From positions 5,270,001 to 5,334,000 of the forward strand of contig NZ_CP076103.1 in assembly GCF_018732085.1 (NCBI RefSeq): a stretch of DNA of 64,000 nt, in the 5' to 3' direction. A program made the position numbers and the translations under genes. The notes under the pieces were generated by a model. That model made no database searches, had not been told where the DNA came from, and saw nothing but the letters and a program-made list of their open reading frames with translations. Below are positions 51,722-61,199 of the stretch, in pieces. Source of the DNA: Lysobacter capsici (lineage in GTDB: Bacteria; Pseudomonadota; Gammaproteobacteria; Xanthomonadales; Xanthomonadaceae). Within the stretch, counting starts at the first letter, position 1. Every line of letters begins with the position of its first letter.

Positions 51722-54700
51722 GTCCCGGCCCACTGCGCCCGCATCCACACCGCCATCGCACGATTCGAACGTCGGCCTGCTCGAACGCATCCTGCGCTTC
51801 GCGATCCGCCAGCGCTGGCTGATGCTCGCCATGACCGTGGCGCTGATCGGCCTGGGCGTGTGGAGTTTCGGCAAGCTGCCGATCGACGCCACGCCCGACA
51901 TCACCAACGTGCAGGTGCAGATCAACACCCAGGCGCCGGGTTATTCGCCGCTGGAATCCGAACAGCGCGTCACCTTCCCGATCGAAACCGCGCTCGCCGG
52001 CCTGCCCAAGCTCGACTACACCCGCTCGCTGTCGCGCTACGGCCTGTCGCAGGTGACCGTGGTGTTCAAGGACGGCACCGACCTGTACTTCGCCCGGCAA
52101 CAGGTGGCCGAGCGATTGCAGCAGGTGAAGTCGCAGATTCCCGACGGCCTGGAACCCGAGCTCGGCCCGACCGCGACGGGGTTGGGCGAGATCTTCATGT
52201 ACACGGTCGATGCCGATCCCAAGGCGCGCAAGCCCGACGGTTCGGCCTACACCGCGACCGATCTGCGCACCCTGCAGGATTGGGTGATCCGCCCGCAGTT
52301 GCGCAACACGCCCGGTGTCACCGAGGTCAACACCATCGGCGGCTACGCGCGGCAGATCCACATCACCCCCGACCCGGCGCGGCTGCGCGCGCTCAACCTG
52401 ACCCAGCGCGACCTCGTCGCCGCGCTCGCGGCCAACAACCAGAACGTCGGCGCCGGTTATATCGAACGCAACGGCGAGCAGTTCCTGGTGCGGGTGCCCG
52501 GACAGATCGCCAACCTCGAAGCGATCGGCGAGATCGTGCTCGACCGCCGCGACGGCGTGCCGATCCGCGTGCGCGATGTCGCCAGCGTCGGCGAAGGTCC
52601 TGAGCTGCGCAGCGGCGCGGCCACCCAGAACGGTCACGAAGTCGTGCTCGGCACGGTGTTCATGCTGGTCGGCTCGAACAGCCGCGACGTGTCGCTGGCC
52701 TCGGCGGAAAAGCTCAAGGTCGCCAACGCCAGCCTGCCCAAGGGCGTGACCGCCAGCCCCGTGTACGACCGCACGTCCCTGGTCGACCGCACCATCGCCA
52801 CGGTCTCGAAGAATCTGGTCGAAGGCGCATTGCTGGTGGTGGTGGTGCTGTTCCTCTTGCTCGGCAATTTCCGCGCGGCACTGATCACCGCCGCGGTGAT
52901 CCCGCTGGCGATGCTGTTCACCATCACCGGCATGGTCCGCGGCGGCGTGTCGGGCAACCTGATGAGCCTGGGCGCGCTCGACTTCGGCCTGATCGTCGAC
53001 GGCGCGGTCATCATCATCGAAAACTGCCTGCGCCGTTTCGGCGAACAACAGCATCTGCTCGGCCGGCAGATGACCGACGACGAACGCCACGACCTCACCG
53101 CCTCGGCCACCGCCGAAGTGATCCGCCCCAGCCTGTTCGGCCTGGGCATCATCGCCGCGGTGTACCTGCCGATCTTCGCGCTCAGCGGCATCGAAGGAAA
53201 AATGTTCCACCCGATGGCGATCACCGTGGTGCTCGCGCTGACCGGTGCGATGGTGTTGTCGCTCACGTTCGTGCCGGCGGCGGTGGCGCTGTTCCTCGGC
53301 GGCAAGGTCGCCGAGAAGGAAAACCGCGCGATGGCCTGGATCAAGCGCCGCTACGAGCCGACTCTGGCCTGGGCGCTGCGCAGCCGCATGATCGTCGTCG
53401 CCGGCACCGCCGCGCTGGTGATCTTCAGCGGCGCGCTGGCGATGCGCATGGGCACCGAGTTCGTCCCGAGCCTGGACGAAGGCGATGTCGCGGTGCAGGC
53501 CATGCGCATCCCCGGCACCAGCCTGACCCAGTCGGTGACGATGCAGAAAACCATGGAGCAAGCGTTCCTGGCGATGCCCGAGGTCGAACGCGTCTTCAGC
53601 AAGATCGGCACCTCCGAAGTCGCCAGCGACCCGATGCCGCCGTCGGTCGCCGACACCTTCGTCATGCTCAAGCCGCGCAAGCAATGGCCCAATCCGAACA
53701 AGACCAAGGACGCGCTGACCGAAGAAATCGAATCCATCGCCGGCACCCTACCCGGCAGCAACTTCGAATTCACTCAGCCGATCCAGATGCGCACCAACGA
53801 GTTGATCTCCGGGGTGCGCGCCGACGTGGCGGTCAAGGTCTACGGCGACGATCTGCAGCAATTGCTCAAGGTCGCGCAGCAGATCGAAGCGGTGGCCAAG
53901 CAGGTACCCGGCGCGGCCGACGTCAAGACCGAGCAGGTCACCGGGCTGCCGATGCTGAGCATCGAACCCGATCACCGCGCGCTGTCGGTGTACGGGCTCA
54001 ACCCGGCCGCGGTGCAGGACACGGTGGCGACCGCGGTCGGCGGCGAAGTGGCCGGGCAGTTGTTCGAAGGCGACCGCCGTTTCGACCTGATCGTGCGCCT
54101 GCCCGAGGCCTTGCGCCAGGACCCGTCCGCGCTCGAGGACCTGCCGATTCCGTTGCCGGCCGCCGGCGCCGATCGCGACGAATCCAGCCGCGACGCCACC
54201 TGGGCCACCGGCGCGCCGCGCACGGTGCCGCTGCGCGAAGTCGCCACGATCCGCTCGGTGCTCGGCCCGAACCAGATCAATCGCGAGAACGGCAAACGTC
54301 GCATCGTGGTGACCGCGAACGTGCGCGATCGCGATCTGGGCGGCTTCGTCGGCGAGTTGCGGCAACGCATCGATGCGCAGGTGAAACTGCCGGAAGGCTA
54401 CTGGATCGGCTACGGCGGCACCTTCGAGCAATTGATCTCGGCCAGCCAGCGCCTGGCGGTGGTGGTGCCGGTCACGCTGGTGCTGATCTTCGCCTTGTTG
54501 TTCATGGCGTTCGGCTCGGCCAAGGATGCGGCGATCGTGTTCAGCGGCGTGCCGTTGGCGTTGACCGGCGGGGTGATCGCATTGGCGCTGCGCGGGATAC
54601 CGCTGTCGATCTCCGCCGGCGTGGGCTTCATCGCGCTGTCGGGCGTGGCCGTGCTCAACGGCCTGGTGATGATCGCCTTCATCCGCAAGCTGCGCGAACA

Positions 54701-55001
54701 GGGCGACCCGCTCGACAACGCGATCGTCGACGGTGCGCTCGGCCGCCTGCGGCCGGTGTTGATGACCGCGCTGGTGGCATCGCTGGGTTTCATCCCGATG
54801 GCCTTCAACGTCGGCGCCGGCTCGGAAGTGCAGCGGCCGCTGGCGACGGTGGTGATCGGCGGCATCGTCTCCTCGACCCTGCTGACCTTGCTGGTGTTGC
54901 CGGTGCTGTACCGCTGGCTGCACCGCAACGATGCGCAGGAGCGCGAACTCGAATCGCGGCCTGCGCCCGGTGCGGCCACGCAGGTTTCGCCCGCGCACTG
55001 A
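51711..55001 (+). CDS. czcA: CzcA-like heavy-metal RND transporter
   Basis: A 1,096-residue inner-membrane proton/cation antiporter. The first helix WLMLAMTVALIGLGVWSFGK is followed by the porter-domain start LPIDATPDITNVQVQINTQA. The HME-RND proton-relay motif in TM4 reads LDFGLIVDGAVIIIEN (D424 and D430), matching the CzcA pattern D-F-G-x-x-x-D-G-A-V-x-x-x-E-N for zinc/cobalt/cadmium pumps. IEGKMFHPMAITVVLALTGA and SGVAVLNGLVMIAFIRKLRE are further conserved helices. Its start overlaps the czcB end by 11 bp. It is likely to export divalent cations such as Zn, Co or Cd; the precise range is not readable. Confidence 0.94.
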   Translation: MNTESRPTAPASTPPSHDSNVGLLERILRFAIRQRWLMLAMTVALIGLGVWSFGKLPIDATPDITNVQVQINTQAPGYSPLESEQRVTFPIETALAGLPKLDYTRSLSRYGLSQVTVVFKDGTDLYFARQQVAERLQQVKSQIPDGLEPELGPTATGLGEIFMYTVDADPKARKPDGSAYTATDLRTLQDWVIRPQLRNTPGVTEVNTIGGYARQIHITPDPARLRALNLTQRDLVAALAANNQNVGAGYIERNGEQFLVRVPGQIANLEAIGEIVLDRRDGVPIRVRDVASVGEGPELRSGAATQNGHEVVLGTVFMLVGSNSRDVSLASAEKLKVANASLPKGVTASPVYDRTSLVDRTIATVSKNLVEGALLVVVVLFLLLGNFRAALITAAVIPLAMLFTITGMVRGGVSGNLMSLGALDFGLIVDGAVIIIENCLRRFGEQQHLLGRQMTDDERHDLTASATAEVIRPSLFGLGIIAAVYLPIFALSGIEGKMFHPMAITVVLALTGAMVLSLTFVPAAVALFLGGKVAEKENRAMAWIKRRYEPTLAWALRSRMIVVAGTAALVIFSGALAMRMGTEFVPSLDEGDVAVQAMRIPGTSLTQSVTMQKTMEQAFLAMPEVERVFSKIGTSEVASDPMPPSVADTFVMLKPRKQWPNPNKTKDALTEEIESIAGTLPGSNFEFTQPIQMRTNELISGVRADVAVKVYGDDLQQLLKVAQQIEAVAKQVPGAADVKTEQVTGLPMLSIEPDHRALSVYGLNPAAVQDTVATAVGGEVAGQLFEGDRRFDLIVRLPEALRQDPSALEDLPIPLPAAGADRDESSRDATWATGAPRTVPLREVATIRSVLGPNQINRENGKRRIVVTANVRDRDLGGFVGELRQRIDAQVKLPEGYWIGYGGTFEQLISASQRLAVVVPVTLVLIFALLFMAFGSAKDAAIVFSGVPLALTGGVIALALRGIPLSISAGVGFIALSGVAVLNGLVMIAFIRKLREQGDPLDNAIVDGALGRLRPVLMTALVASLGFIPMAFNVGAGSEVQRPLATVVIGGIVSSTLLTLLVLPVLYRWLHRNDAQERELESRPAPGAATQVSPAH

Positions 55002-55011
55002 TCCATCCACG

Positions 55012-55035
55012 GCGGACCGCCACCCGGCGGTCCGC
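55012..55035 (+). terminator. Hairpin after czcA
   Basis: GCGGACCGCC-ACCC-GGCGGTCCGC, a perfect 10-bp stem 10 bases after the czcA stop, followed by TTCACT. The T-tract is poor, so it may only partly terminate and set the ratio between czcCBA and the CDF gene downstream. Confidence 0.65.
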
Positions 55036-55127
55036 TTCACTGGCGCGCCGCTCACGGGCGGTCGGATTCAATAAGCACTTCCATGAGCGCTCGCCCGCGC
55101 GGCGGCGCTCACAACCGGAGAAACGAC

Positions 55128-56024
55128 ATGGGCAGCGGGCACGACCACGGCACCACCGCGATCCGTCACGAAAAACCCCTGTGGTGGGCGCTGGGCCTGA
55201 CCGGCGGCTTCCTGATCGCCGAAGTCGTCGGCGCCTTCCTCACCAACAGCCTGGCGTTGCTGTCGGACGCCGCGCACATGGGCACCGACACGCTGGCGCT
55301 GATGATCGCGCTGACCGCGGTGCGGCTGAGCCGCAAGCCACCCGACGCCAAACGCAGCTACGGCTACGTGCGCATGGAAGCGCTCGGCGCGATGGTCAAC
55401 GGCCTGCTGCTGTTCGCGGTCGCTGCGTACATCCTGTGGGAAGCGGTCGGCCGTTTCAGCCAGCCGCCGCAGGTCGCGACCACCGGCATGCTGGTGATCG
55501 CCTCGCTCGGCCTGGCGATCAACCTGATCGCGATGCGCCTGCTCAAGGCCGGCAGCGGCGAAAGCCTGAACATGAAGGGCGCGTACCTGGAGGTGTGGAG
55601 CGACATGCTCGGCTCGGTCGCGGTGATCGCCGGCGCGATCGTGATCGGCTTCACCGGCTGGACCGTGATCGACCCGATCCTCGCCGTGCTGATCGGCCTG
55701 TGGGTGCTGCCGCGCACCTGGACCCTGCTGCGCGAAGCCGGCAACGTGCTGATGGAAGGCGTGCCCAAGGGCATCGACCTGGAGGCGGTGCGCAGCCTGT
55801 TGACCTCGGCGCCGGGCGTGGTCGACGTGCATGACCTGCACGTGTGGTCGCTGGGATCGAGCACGCCGGCGATGACCGCGCATCTGGTGATCGCCGATGG
55901 CGTGGACGGCGAGGCGCTGCGGCGCGAATTGAGCACGCTGCTGGACGAGCGGTTCGAGATCGAGCATTGCACCTTGCAGATCGAGACCACGAGTTGCGGA
56001 GAAGCCTGCGACAGCTCGCACTGA
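55128..56024 (+). CDS. CzcD/ZitB-type cation diffusion facilitator
   Basis: A 298-residue CDF transporter. It starts MGSGHDHGTTAIRHEKPLWW, a short His-rich N-terminus. TM2 carries the zinc-site pattern in NSLALLSDAAHMGTDTLALM (D and H-x-x-x-D) and TM5 the second half in GAYLEVWSDMLGSVAVIAG. The cytoplasmic domain (about 205-290) contains SAPGVVDVHDLHVWSLGSS. Six membrane helices are visible. The tail ends CGEACDSSH, giving Cys/His ligands. A good ribosome-binding site (CCGGAG) precedes the ATG at 55128. It moves Zn/Cd/Co from cytoplasm to periplasm, feeding the Czc pump. Confidence 0.93.
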   Translation: MGSGHDHGTTAIRHEKPLWWALGLTGGFLIAEVVGAFLTNSLALLSDAAHMGTDTLALMIALTAVRLSRKPPDAKRSYGYVRMEALGAMVNGLLLFAVAAYILWEAVGRFSQPPQVATTGMLVIASLGLAINLIAMRLLKAGSGESLNMKGAYLEVWSDMLGSVAVIAGAIVIGFTGWTVIDPILAVLIGLWVLPRTWTLLREAGNVLMEGVPKGIDLEAVRSLLTSAPGVVDVHDLHVWSLGSSTPAMTAHLVIADGVDGEALRRELSTLLDERFEIEHCTLQIETTSCGEACDSSH

Positions 56025-56057
56025 ATACCCGCTTGGCGCGAATGTTCGCTATCTGCC

Positions 56058-56196
56058 TGTAGGAGCAGCGCAAGCCGCGACCGCGACACGTCGCTAACGA
56101 CGCAAGCCAGGCCGCAAGCCGTTCAACCTACTTGCAACATCGTAGTCGCGTCATACGCGAGGTGTCGCGGTCGCGGCTCGCGCCGCTCCTACAGGG
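56058..56196. repeat. Family B repeat, inverted copies
   Basis: TGTAGGAGCAGCGCAAGCCG...GACCGCGACA at 56058-56092 and its reverse-oriented partner GGTGTCGCGGTCGCGGCTCG...GCTCCTACAG at 56160-56196, about 65 bases apart. Same family as 43168-43240. Confidence 0.8.
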
Positions 56197-56226
56197 GCTT
56201 CGACACACGTCTCTCGCGGCTGTTTT

Positions 56227-56380
56227 CCCTCTCCCGCTTGCGGGAGAGGGCCAGGGTGAGGGAACGAGCGCCAACGGCGCGAATGCCTTTACACGTGCCT
56301 TTTCGCGTAGTCGCGACCGCAACTATTGCCAGCCGTGAAACCCTCACCCCAACCCCTCTCCCGCAAGCGGGAGAGGGGCT
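56227..56380. repeat. Family C inverted-repeat element, intergenic copy
   Basis: CCCTCTCCCGCTTGCGGGAG...GGGTGAGGG (56227-56262) faces CCCTCACCCC...CCGCAAGCGGGAGAGGGG (56341-56377). The arms are about 36 bases with a centre of about 78 bases. The overall size and ends match the element inside the SoeA-like gene (37923-38083). It lies between the convergent CDF and cytochrome genes. Confidence 0.83.
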
Positions 56381-56418
56381 TCAAGGCTCGGCGCTACAAC
56401 ACAATCCTCAGCGCAACA

Positions 56419-57000
56419 TCACGACGCCGGACACGGCCCATCCGCCTGCGCCCAGGTCTTGAACGCCGCCACGAATTCCGGATGCGGCACCGACACCGGC
56501 TTGCGCTCGCCACCGGGTTCCCAGCCCCACAGCACCAGCTTGTCTTCGCTGACGTGCTTGATCAATGCGGCGAAATCGCGGCCGCCGTTGCTGCGTTTGT
56601 CCTTGATCATCTCGCACAGCTTCGGCGCCGGCAGGCCGATCCAGGCCATCTTGTGGTCCGGCGGCGGCAGCGACCAATGCGGCGCGCCCGGCGGCGCGTT
56701 GACGCCGTAACTCGCCGGCAGATTGGCTTCGCCGTGACAGGTCGAACACGGCAACCCGGCCGCGCCCTTGCCGTCGGGTCCACGCACCACGCCCATCGCG
56801 TGCGGAATGCCGGCATCGAACTGCAAGGGCTGGTCGCCGGGAATATGGCAGTTCTGGCAGCGCGGATGCTGGAACACTTTCTGCACCGTCGCGAACGCGG
56901 CGATCGCTTTATCGCGTTGCTCGGGCGTGACCTTGGAACCGCCGCACGCGCTCAAGCCCAAGGCGGCCAGCATGGTCAAAACGATAGGCATCGCTCGCAT
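56419..57000 (-). CDS. Dihaem c-type cytochrome lipoprotein of the molybdenum-hydroxylase cluster
   Basis: A 193-residue protein. The signal peptide MRAMPIVLTMLAALGLSACG ends in a lipobox (LSAC, Cys19). Two haem-attachment motifs follow: CQNCH at 48-52 and CSTCH at 85-89. The remainder includes MAWIGLPAPKLCEMIKDKRS and DKLVLWGWEPGGERKPVSVP. It is expected to accept electrons from the IorAB-type hydroxylase in the periplasm and pass them to the respiratory chain. A Shine-Dalgarno CTGAGGAG precedes the ATG at 57000, 11 bp after the iorB stop, so it belongs to the same operon. Confidence 0.85.
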   Translation of the reverse strand: MRAMPIVLTMLAALGLSACGGSKVTPEQRDKAIAAFATVQKVFQHPRCQNCHIPGDQPLQFDAGIPHAMGVVRGPDGKGAAGLPCSTCHGEANLPASYGVNAPPGAPHWSLPPPDHKMAWIGLPAPKLCEMIKDKRSNGGRDFAALIKHVSEDKLVLWGWEPGGERKPVSVPHPEFVAAFKTWAQADGPCPAS

Positions 57001-57011
57001 CGTCGTTCTCC

Positions 57012-59198
57012 TCAGGCCGGCAGCCGCAGCGGCAGTTCGCGCAACCGCTGCTGGGTGAGCGCATACACCGCGTTGGCCACCGCCGCCGCGACCGGCGCGG
57101 TGCCGGGTTCGCCGGCGCCGCCCATCTTCTCGGTGCTCGGCACGATGTGCACTTCGATCTGCGGCGCTTCGTCCAGCCGCAGCACGCGGTAGTCGTGGTA
57201 GTTCGATTCCTGCACCCGGCCGTCCTTGAAACTCAGCGCGCTGTGCAGCGCCGCGCCCAGACCGAAGTTGATCCCCGATTCCATCTGCGCATGCACGCCG
57301 TCGGGATTGACCGCGATCCCGCAATCGATCGCGCAGAAGAACTTGTGCACACGAATGCCCTTGCCGCCGCCGGGCTGATCGACCAGCGACACCTCGGCGA
57401 CCTGGGCGATATAGCTGCCGAAGGATTCATGCACCGCCACGCCGCGGCCGCGGCCGGGTTCGAGCTTGGAACCCCAACGCGACTTGTCGGCGACCAAGTC
57501 CAGCGCCGCAAGATGACGCGGATGATCTTTCAACAAGGTGCGTCGGTACTCGACCGGGTCCTTGCCCGCCGCATACGCCAGTTCGTCGACCAGGCTCTCC
57601 ATCACGAACGCGTTGTAGCTGTGACCGACCGAACGCCACCACAGCACCGGAATACCGGTGCGCGGCGAATGCAGGTCGACGCGGAAATCCTTGAGCCCGG
57701 TGATGTACGGCGAATCGGCCACGCCCTCGACCGAGGTCGCGTCGATGCCGTTCTTGACCATCATCGGTTCGAACGGCGTGCCCGCGGTGATCGACTGCCC
57801 GACCAGCACGTGCTCCCACGCGATCGGCAGGCCCTGCGCATCCAGGCCGATGCGCGCGCGTTGCAGGTACATCGGCCGGTAGTAGCCGCCGCGCACGTCG
57901 TCCTCGCGCGACCACACCGTCTTGACCGGCTTGCCGGCGGCCTTGGCCACATGCACCGCTTCGGTCACGAAGTCCGACGTCGGCGTGGCGCGACGGCCGA
58001 AACCGCCGCCGAGGAACATGGTGTGGATGCGCACCTGCTCGGGCTTGAGGCCAGTGATTTCCGCGGCGACCTTCTGGTCCACGGTCTGGAACTGGGTGCC
58101 GGTCCAGACATCGCAACCGTCGGCGTCGATCTTGACCGTGCAGTTCAACGGCTCCATCGGCGAATGCGCGAGGTACGGCACGTTGTATTCGGCCTCGAGG
58201 GTCTTGGCGGCTTTCGCCAGCGCGCCCTTGACGTCGCCGGCCTGGCCGGCGACCGCGCCTTCGGTCGCGGCGAGCGCGCGGAACTGCTCGCGCAACTTGA
58301 CCGTGTCCAGACCGGCGTTCGGACCCAGATCCCAATCGATCACCAGCGCGTCGCGGCCCTGCTTGGCCGCCCAGTAGTGATCGGCGATCACCGCCACGCC
58401 GCTGGGCACCTGCACCACGTCGCGAACACCCGCCACCGCCTTGGCCTTGCTCGCGTCGAAGGATTTCACCGAACCGCCGAACACGGGCGAGCGCGCGACC
58501 ACCGCGGTGAACAACCCGTCGAACTGCACGTCCATGCCGAACTTGGCCTTGCCGGTGATCTTGTCCGGCCCGTCCAGGCGCTTGGTCGACTTGCCGATGA
58601 TCTTCCAGTCCTTCGCGTCCTTGAGCGGCAGCGGCGCCTTCGGCGGCGGCAGCTTGGCCGCGTCGAGCGCGAGTTCGCCGTAGCGCGCGCGCTTGTCGCC
58701 GGCGATGGCCACGCCGTTCTCGGTGCGCACCTGATCGACCGGCACGCCGAAGCGCTGCGCCGCCGCGGCGACCAGCAAGGCGCGCGCGGTCGCGCCGGCC
58801 TGGCGGTAGCGATCGAACTCCGACCATGTGCTGGTCGAACCGCCGGTCATCTGCATGCCGAACGCGGTGTGCGCGTAGGCCTGCGCCGCCGGCGCGTGTT
58901 CGACCTTGATCGTCGACCAGTCGGCATCGAGTTCCTCGGCGATCAACATCGCAAGGCCGGTCCAGATGCCCTGGCCCATTTCCGAATGCGACAGCAGCAC
59001 GGTGACGCTGTCGTCGCTGCCCACGCGCAGGAACGCGTTCGGTGCGAAGGGTTGCGCGGCGGCCGCCGCGGCGGCGGCGGGATCGGCCTGTGCGAAGCGG
59101 CTGGCCGCGGGCAGCACGAAGCCGACCACGAGTCCTGAGCCGATCAGCGCGCCGGTCTTGAGAAATTGCCGGCGGGAATTCGATGGCACGGCGTTCAC
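57012..59198 (-). CDS. iorB: IorB-like molybdenum hydroxylase large subunit (isoquinoline 1-oxidoreductase family)
   Basis: A 728-residue Mo-binding subunit of the xanthine-oxidase superfamily. The Tat signal SRRQFLKTGALIGSGLVVGF is at about 7-26, so it is exported folded to the periplasm. Mo-cofactor segments include LLSHSEMGQGIWTGLAMLIA, MFLGGGFGRRATPTSDFVTE and IDCGIAVNPDGVHAQMESG. The near-terminal MGGAGEPGTAPVAAAVANAV carries the conserved catalytic Glu. The start is GTG at 59198, supported by CGGAGG seven bases upstream. It probably oxidises an aldehyde or N-heterocycle; the substrate cannot be told from sequence. It sits between iorA and the cytochrome gene. Confidence 0.9.
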   Translation of the reverse strand: MNAVPSNSRRQFLKTGALIGSGLVVGFVLPAASRFAQADPAAAAAAAAQPFAPNAFLRVGSDDSVTVLLSHSEMGQGIWTGLAMLIAEELDADWSTIKVEHAPAAQAYAHTAFGMQMTGGSTSTWSEFDRYRQAGATARALLVAAAAQRFGVPVDQVRTENGVAIAGDKRARYGELALDAAKLPPPKAPLPLKDAKDWKIIGKSTKRLDGPDKITGKAKFGMDVQFDGLFTAVVARSPVFGGSVKSFDASKAKAVAGVRDVVQVPSGVAVIADHYWAAKQGRDALVIDWDLGPNAGLDTVKLREQFRALAATEGAVAGQAGDVKGALAKAAKTLEAEYNVPYLAHSPMEPLNCTVKIDADGCDVWTGTQFQTVDQKVAAEITGLKPEQVRIHTMFLGGGFGRRATPTSDFVTEAVHVAKAAGKPVKTVWSREDDVRGGYYRPMYLQRARIGLDAQGLPIAWEHVLVGQSITAGTPFEPMMVKNGIDATSVEGVADSPYITGLKDFRVDLHSPRTGIPVLWWRSVGHSYNAFVMESLVDELAYAAGKDPVEYRRTLLKDHPRHLAALDLVADKSRWGSKLEPGRGRGVAVHESFGSYIAQVAEVSLVDQPGGGKGIRVHKFFCAIDCGIAVNPDGVHAQMESGINFGLGAALHSALSFKDGRVQESNYHDYRVLRLDEAPQIEVHIVPSTEKMGGAGEPGTAPVAAAVANAVYALTQQRLRELPLRLPA

Positions 59199-59381
59199 GG
59201 GAACCTCCGATGCAAAGGGGACGGCGCGCGCTCGCGGCGCCGGTTCAAGTCGATGGCCGCGGCGTGCGCGCGCGGCCTGGATTCGTGCGGGCCGATGCGC
59301 TGATGTCGATCGAGAGCGCGCCGCCGCCACAGGCGACATCGCCGCCGCGGGAATGCGCGATCGCGATCGACCCCACGCCGC

Positions 59382-59837
59382 TCACGCCTTGCCGATCTCG
59401 GCCGCGCGCTTCACCGCCGCGCGGATGCGCGGATAAGTGCCGCAGCGGCAGATGTTGCCGGACAGGGCTTGATCGATATCGGTATCGGTCGGCGCGGGAA
59501 TCTTGGTCAGCAGCGCCGCCGCCGACATGATCTGGCCGGACTGGCAGTAGCCGCACTGGACCACGTCGATCTCGGCCCAGGCGCGCTGCACCGGGTGGCT
59601 GCCGTCCTTCGACAGGCCCTCAATGGTGGTGATCTGTTTGCCTTCGACGGTCGCGACCGGGGTCACGCAGGCGCGGCGCGGCGAGCCGTCGACGTGCACC
59701 GTGCAGGCACCGCATTGAGCGATGCCGCAACCGAACTTGGTGCCGGTGAGCTGCATCAGGTCGCGCAGGACCCACAGCAGCGGCATGTCCGGCGGAGCGG
59801 CGACCTCGTGTTCGGTGCCGTTGACGTTGAGCTTCAT
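59382..59837 (-). CDS. iorA: IorA-like [2Fe-2S] small subunit of the molybdenum hydroxylase
   Basis: A 151-residue protein. The plant-type [2Fe-2S] domain has Cys residues in TKFGCGIAQCGACTVHVDGS (about 36-55) and RRACVTPVATVEG. The second, helical domain binds another [2Fe-2S] through VVQCGYCQSGQIMSAAALL and NICRCGTYPRIRAAVKRAA. It has no signal peptide, so it is expected to leave the cell with the Tat-targeted large subunit. It is the first gene of the minus-strand operon, 183 bp ahead of iorB. Confidence 0.93.
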   Translation of the reverse strand: MKLNVNGTEHEVAAPPDMPLLWVLRDLMQLTGTKFGCGIAQCGACTVHVDGSPRRACVTPVATVEGKQITTIEGLSKDGSHPVQRAWAEIDVVQCGYCQSGQIMSAAALLTKIPAPTDTDIDQALSGNICRCGTYPRIRAAVKRAAEIGKA

Positions 59838-60176
59838 TGGATCCCTCGCGGCGGCTGGGGTAGGTCGAGCCTACTCCCGCCTCGCAGCCACGGCCAGCCT
59901 GCGGGTCTACGACTTTGGCACTGCGTGACCGACGTCGATTCGGCGGCGTTGCACGATCCTCCAGGCTTGCAGGCGGCTTGATCGGCCGGCCGCGACGGGC
60001 GGATGAATCTGTCATCGCCCTAAGCGCGTCCGCCGAAAGCCTGCGCGCCCTCGCCTGCCGCTCGCCCGGGCTTGCCCAAACCGCCACGGCGCGGCGCCGG
60101 CCGCGACCGGCGCATGCGTTTTTTCCCCGCGATCGCTCTAGACTCGAAGCATCCACCGCCCGCGAGGCGCACTGCG
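59838..60176. other. Divergent promoter region between iorA and the XdhC-family gene
   Basis: This is the only space from which both the ior operon (leftward) and the maturation genes (rightward) can be transcribed. No repeat family member or clear palindrome is present. A shared promoter region is inferred from the layout; no promoter boxes could be assigned. Confidence 0.5.
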
Positions 60177-61199
60177 ATGGCCGATTCGCCCGAACCTCCC
60201 ACTGCGACGCGAACCGCGCCCGGCGGGGCGCGCGCGGTGGTCGAAGCCAGCGCCGCGGCGGCGACGCGCGGCGATCGAGCCACCCTGGCGGTGGTGCTGG
60301 AAACCGAAGGCTCGACCTATGTGCGACCCGGTGCGCTGGCCTTGTTCGGTGCGCGCGTCGGCCAGGTCGGCTGGCTCAGCGGCGGCTGCATCGAACCGGA
60401 GATCGAACTGCGCGCGGCCGAAGCGGCTGCGTCGCAGGGCATCGAGTGGATGGACATCGACACCCGCAGCGACGAGGACCTGTTTGCCGGTTCCGCGGTC
60501 GGCTGTCGCGGCCGGCTGCGCCTGGCGTTGTTGCCGCTGGCCGCGCTCGACGGCTGGCCGGCCTTGATCGACGAATGGCGGCGCGGCCACGGCGACCTGC
60601 GCCTGGACATTCGCAGCACCGGCGCGGTCAGCGCCGCGGTCGGCGACGAGCGCATGCGCTGGACCGTGCCGGTCACGTCCCTGCCGTGGCCGATCGACGG
60701 CGGCGCGCACTGGACCTTGGACATCGCCACGCCGCCGTCGGTGCTGGTGTTCGGCGCCGGCCCGGAAACTCCGGCCCTGCTGCCCCTGCTGCGCACGCTG
60801 GGCTGGATGACCACTTTGGTCGAACGCCGCCCGCGCTGGTCCGGCCTGGGCGCGCTGGCCGACCACGCGCTCGCGCGCAGCCCCGCGCAGGCGCTGGCGA
60901 CCGCGCGACCGCACGACGCGGCCCTGGTCATGCACCATCATTTCGAGCTCGACCGCGAAGCGCTGGAGCATCTGGCCGAAAGCCTCAGCGGCCAGGCGAT
61001 CGGCTTCGTCGGCCTGCTCGGTCCGCAGCGCCGGCGCGAGGACTTGTTCCGGGTGTTGCCGGCCTCGGTGGGTGTTTCTTTGCTGCCACGCCTGCATTCG
61101 CCGATCGGCCTCAAGCTCGGCGGCGAGGGGCCCGAAGCGATCGCGCTGAGCATCGCCGCGCAATTGCAGAGCCATCGTCATGCGCAGGTGCCGGCATGA
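60177..61199 (+). CDS. XdhC/CoxI-family molybdenum hydroxylase maturation factor
   Basis: A 340-residue cytoplasmic protein. The N-terminal XdhC/CoxI part contains RATLAVVLETEGSTYVRPGA and GWLSGGCIEPEIELRAAEAA with a conserved Cys. A Rossmann-type XdhC_C domain starts VLVFGAGPETPALLPLLRTL (about 195-214), with QAIGFVGLLGPQRRREDLFR and RLHSPIGLKLGGEGPEAIAL near the end. The family binds Mo cofactor and helps insert its sulfurated or dinucleotide form into hydroxylases. It diverges from iorAB and overlaps the next gene by 4 bp (ATGA). It is the expected maturation factor of the IorAB enzyme. Confidence 0.9.
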   Translation: MADSPEPPTATRTAPGGARAVVEASAAAATRGDRATLAVVLETEGSTYVRPGALALFGARVGQVGWLSGGCIEPEIELRAAEAAASQGIEWMDIDTRSDEDLFAGSAVGCRGRLRLALLPLAALDGWPALIDEWRRGHGDLRLDIRSTGAVSAAVGDERMRWTVPVTSLPWPIDGGAHWTLDIATPPSVLVFGAGPETPALLPLLRTLGWMTTLVERRPRWSGLGALADHALARSPAQALATARPHDAALVMHHHFELDREALEHLAESLSGQAIGFVGLLGPQRRREDLFRVLPASVGVSLLPRLHSPIGLKLGGEGPEAIALSIAAQLQSHRHAQVPA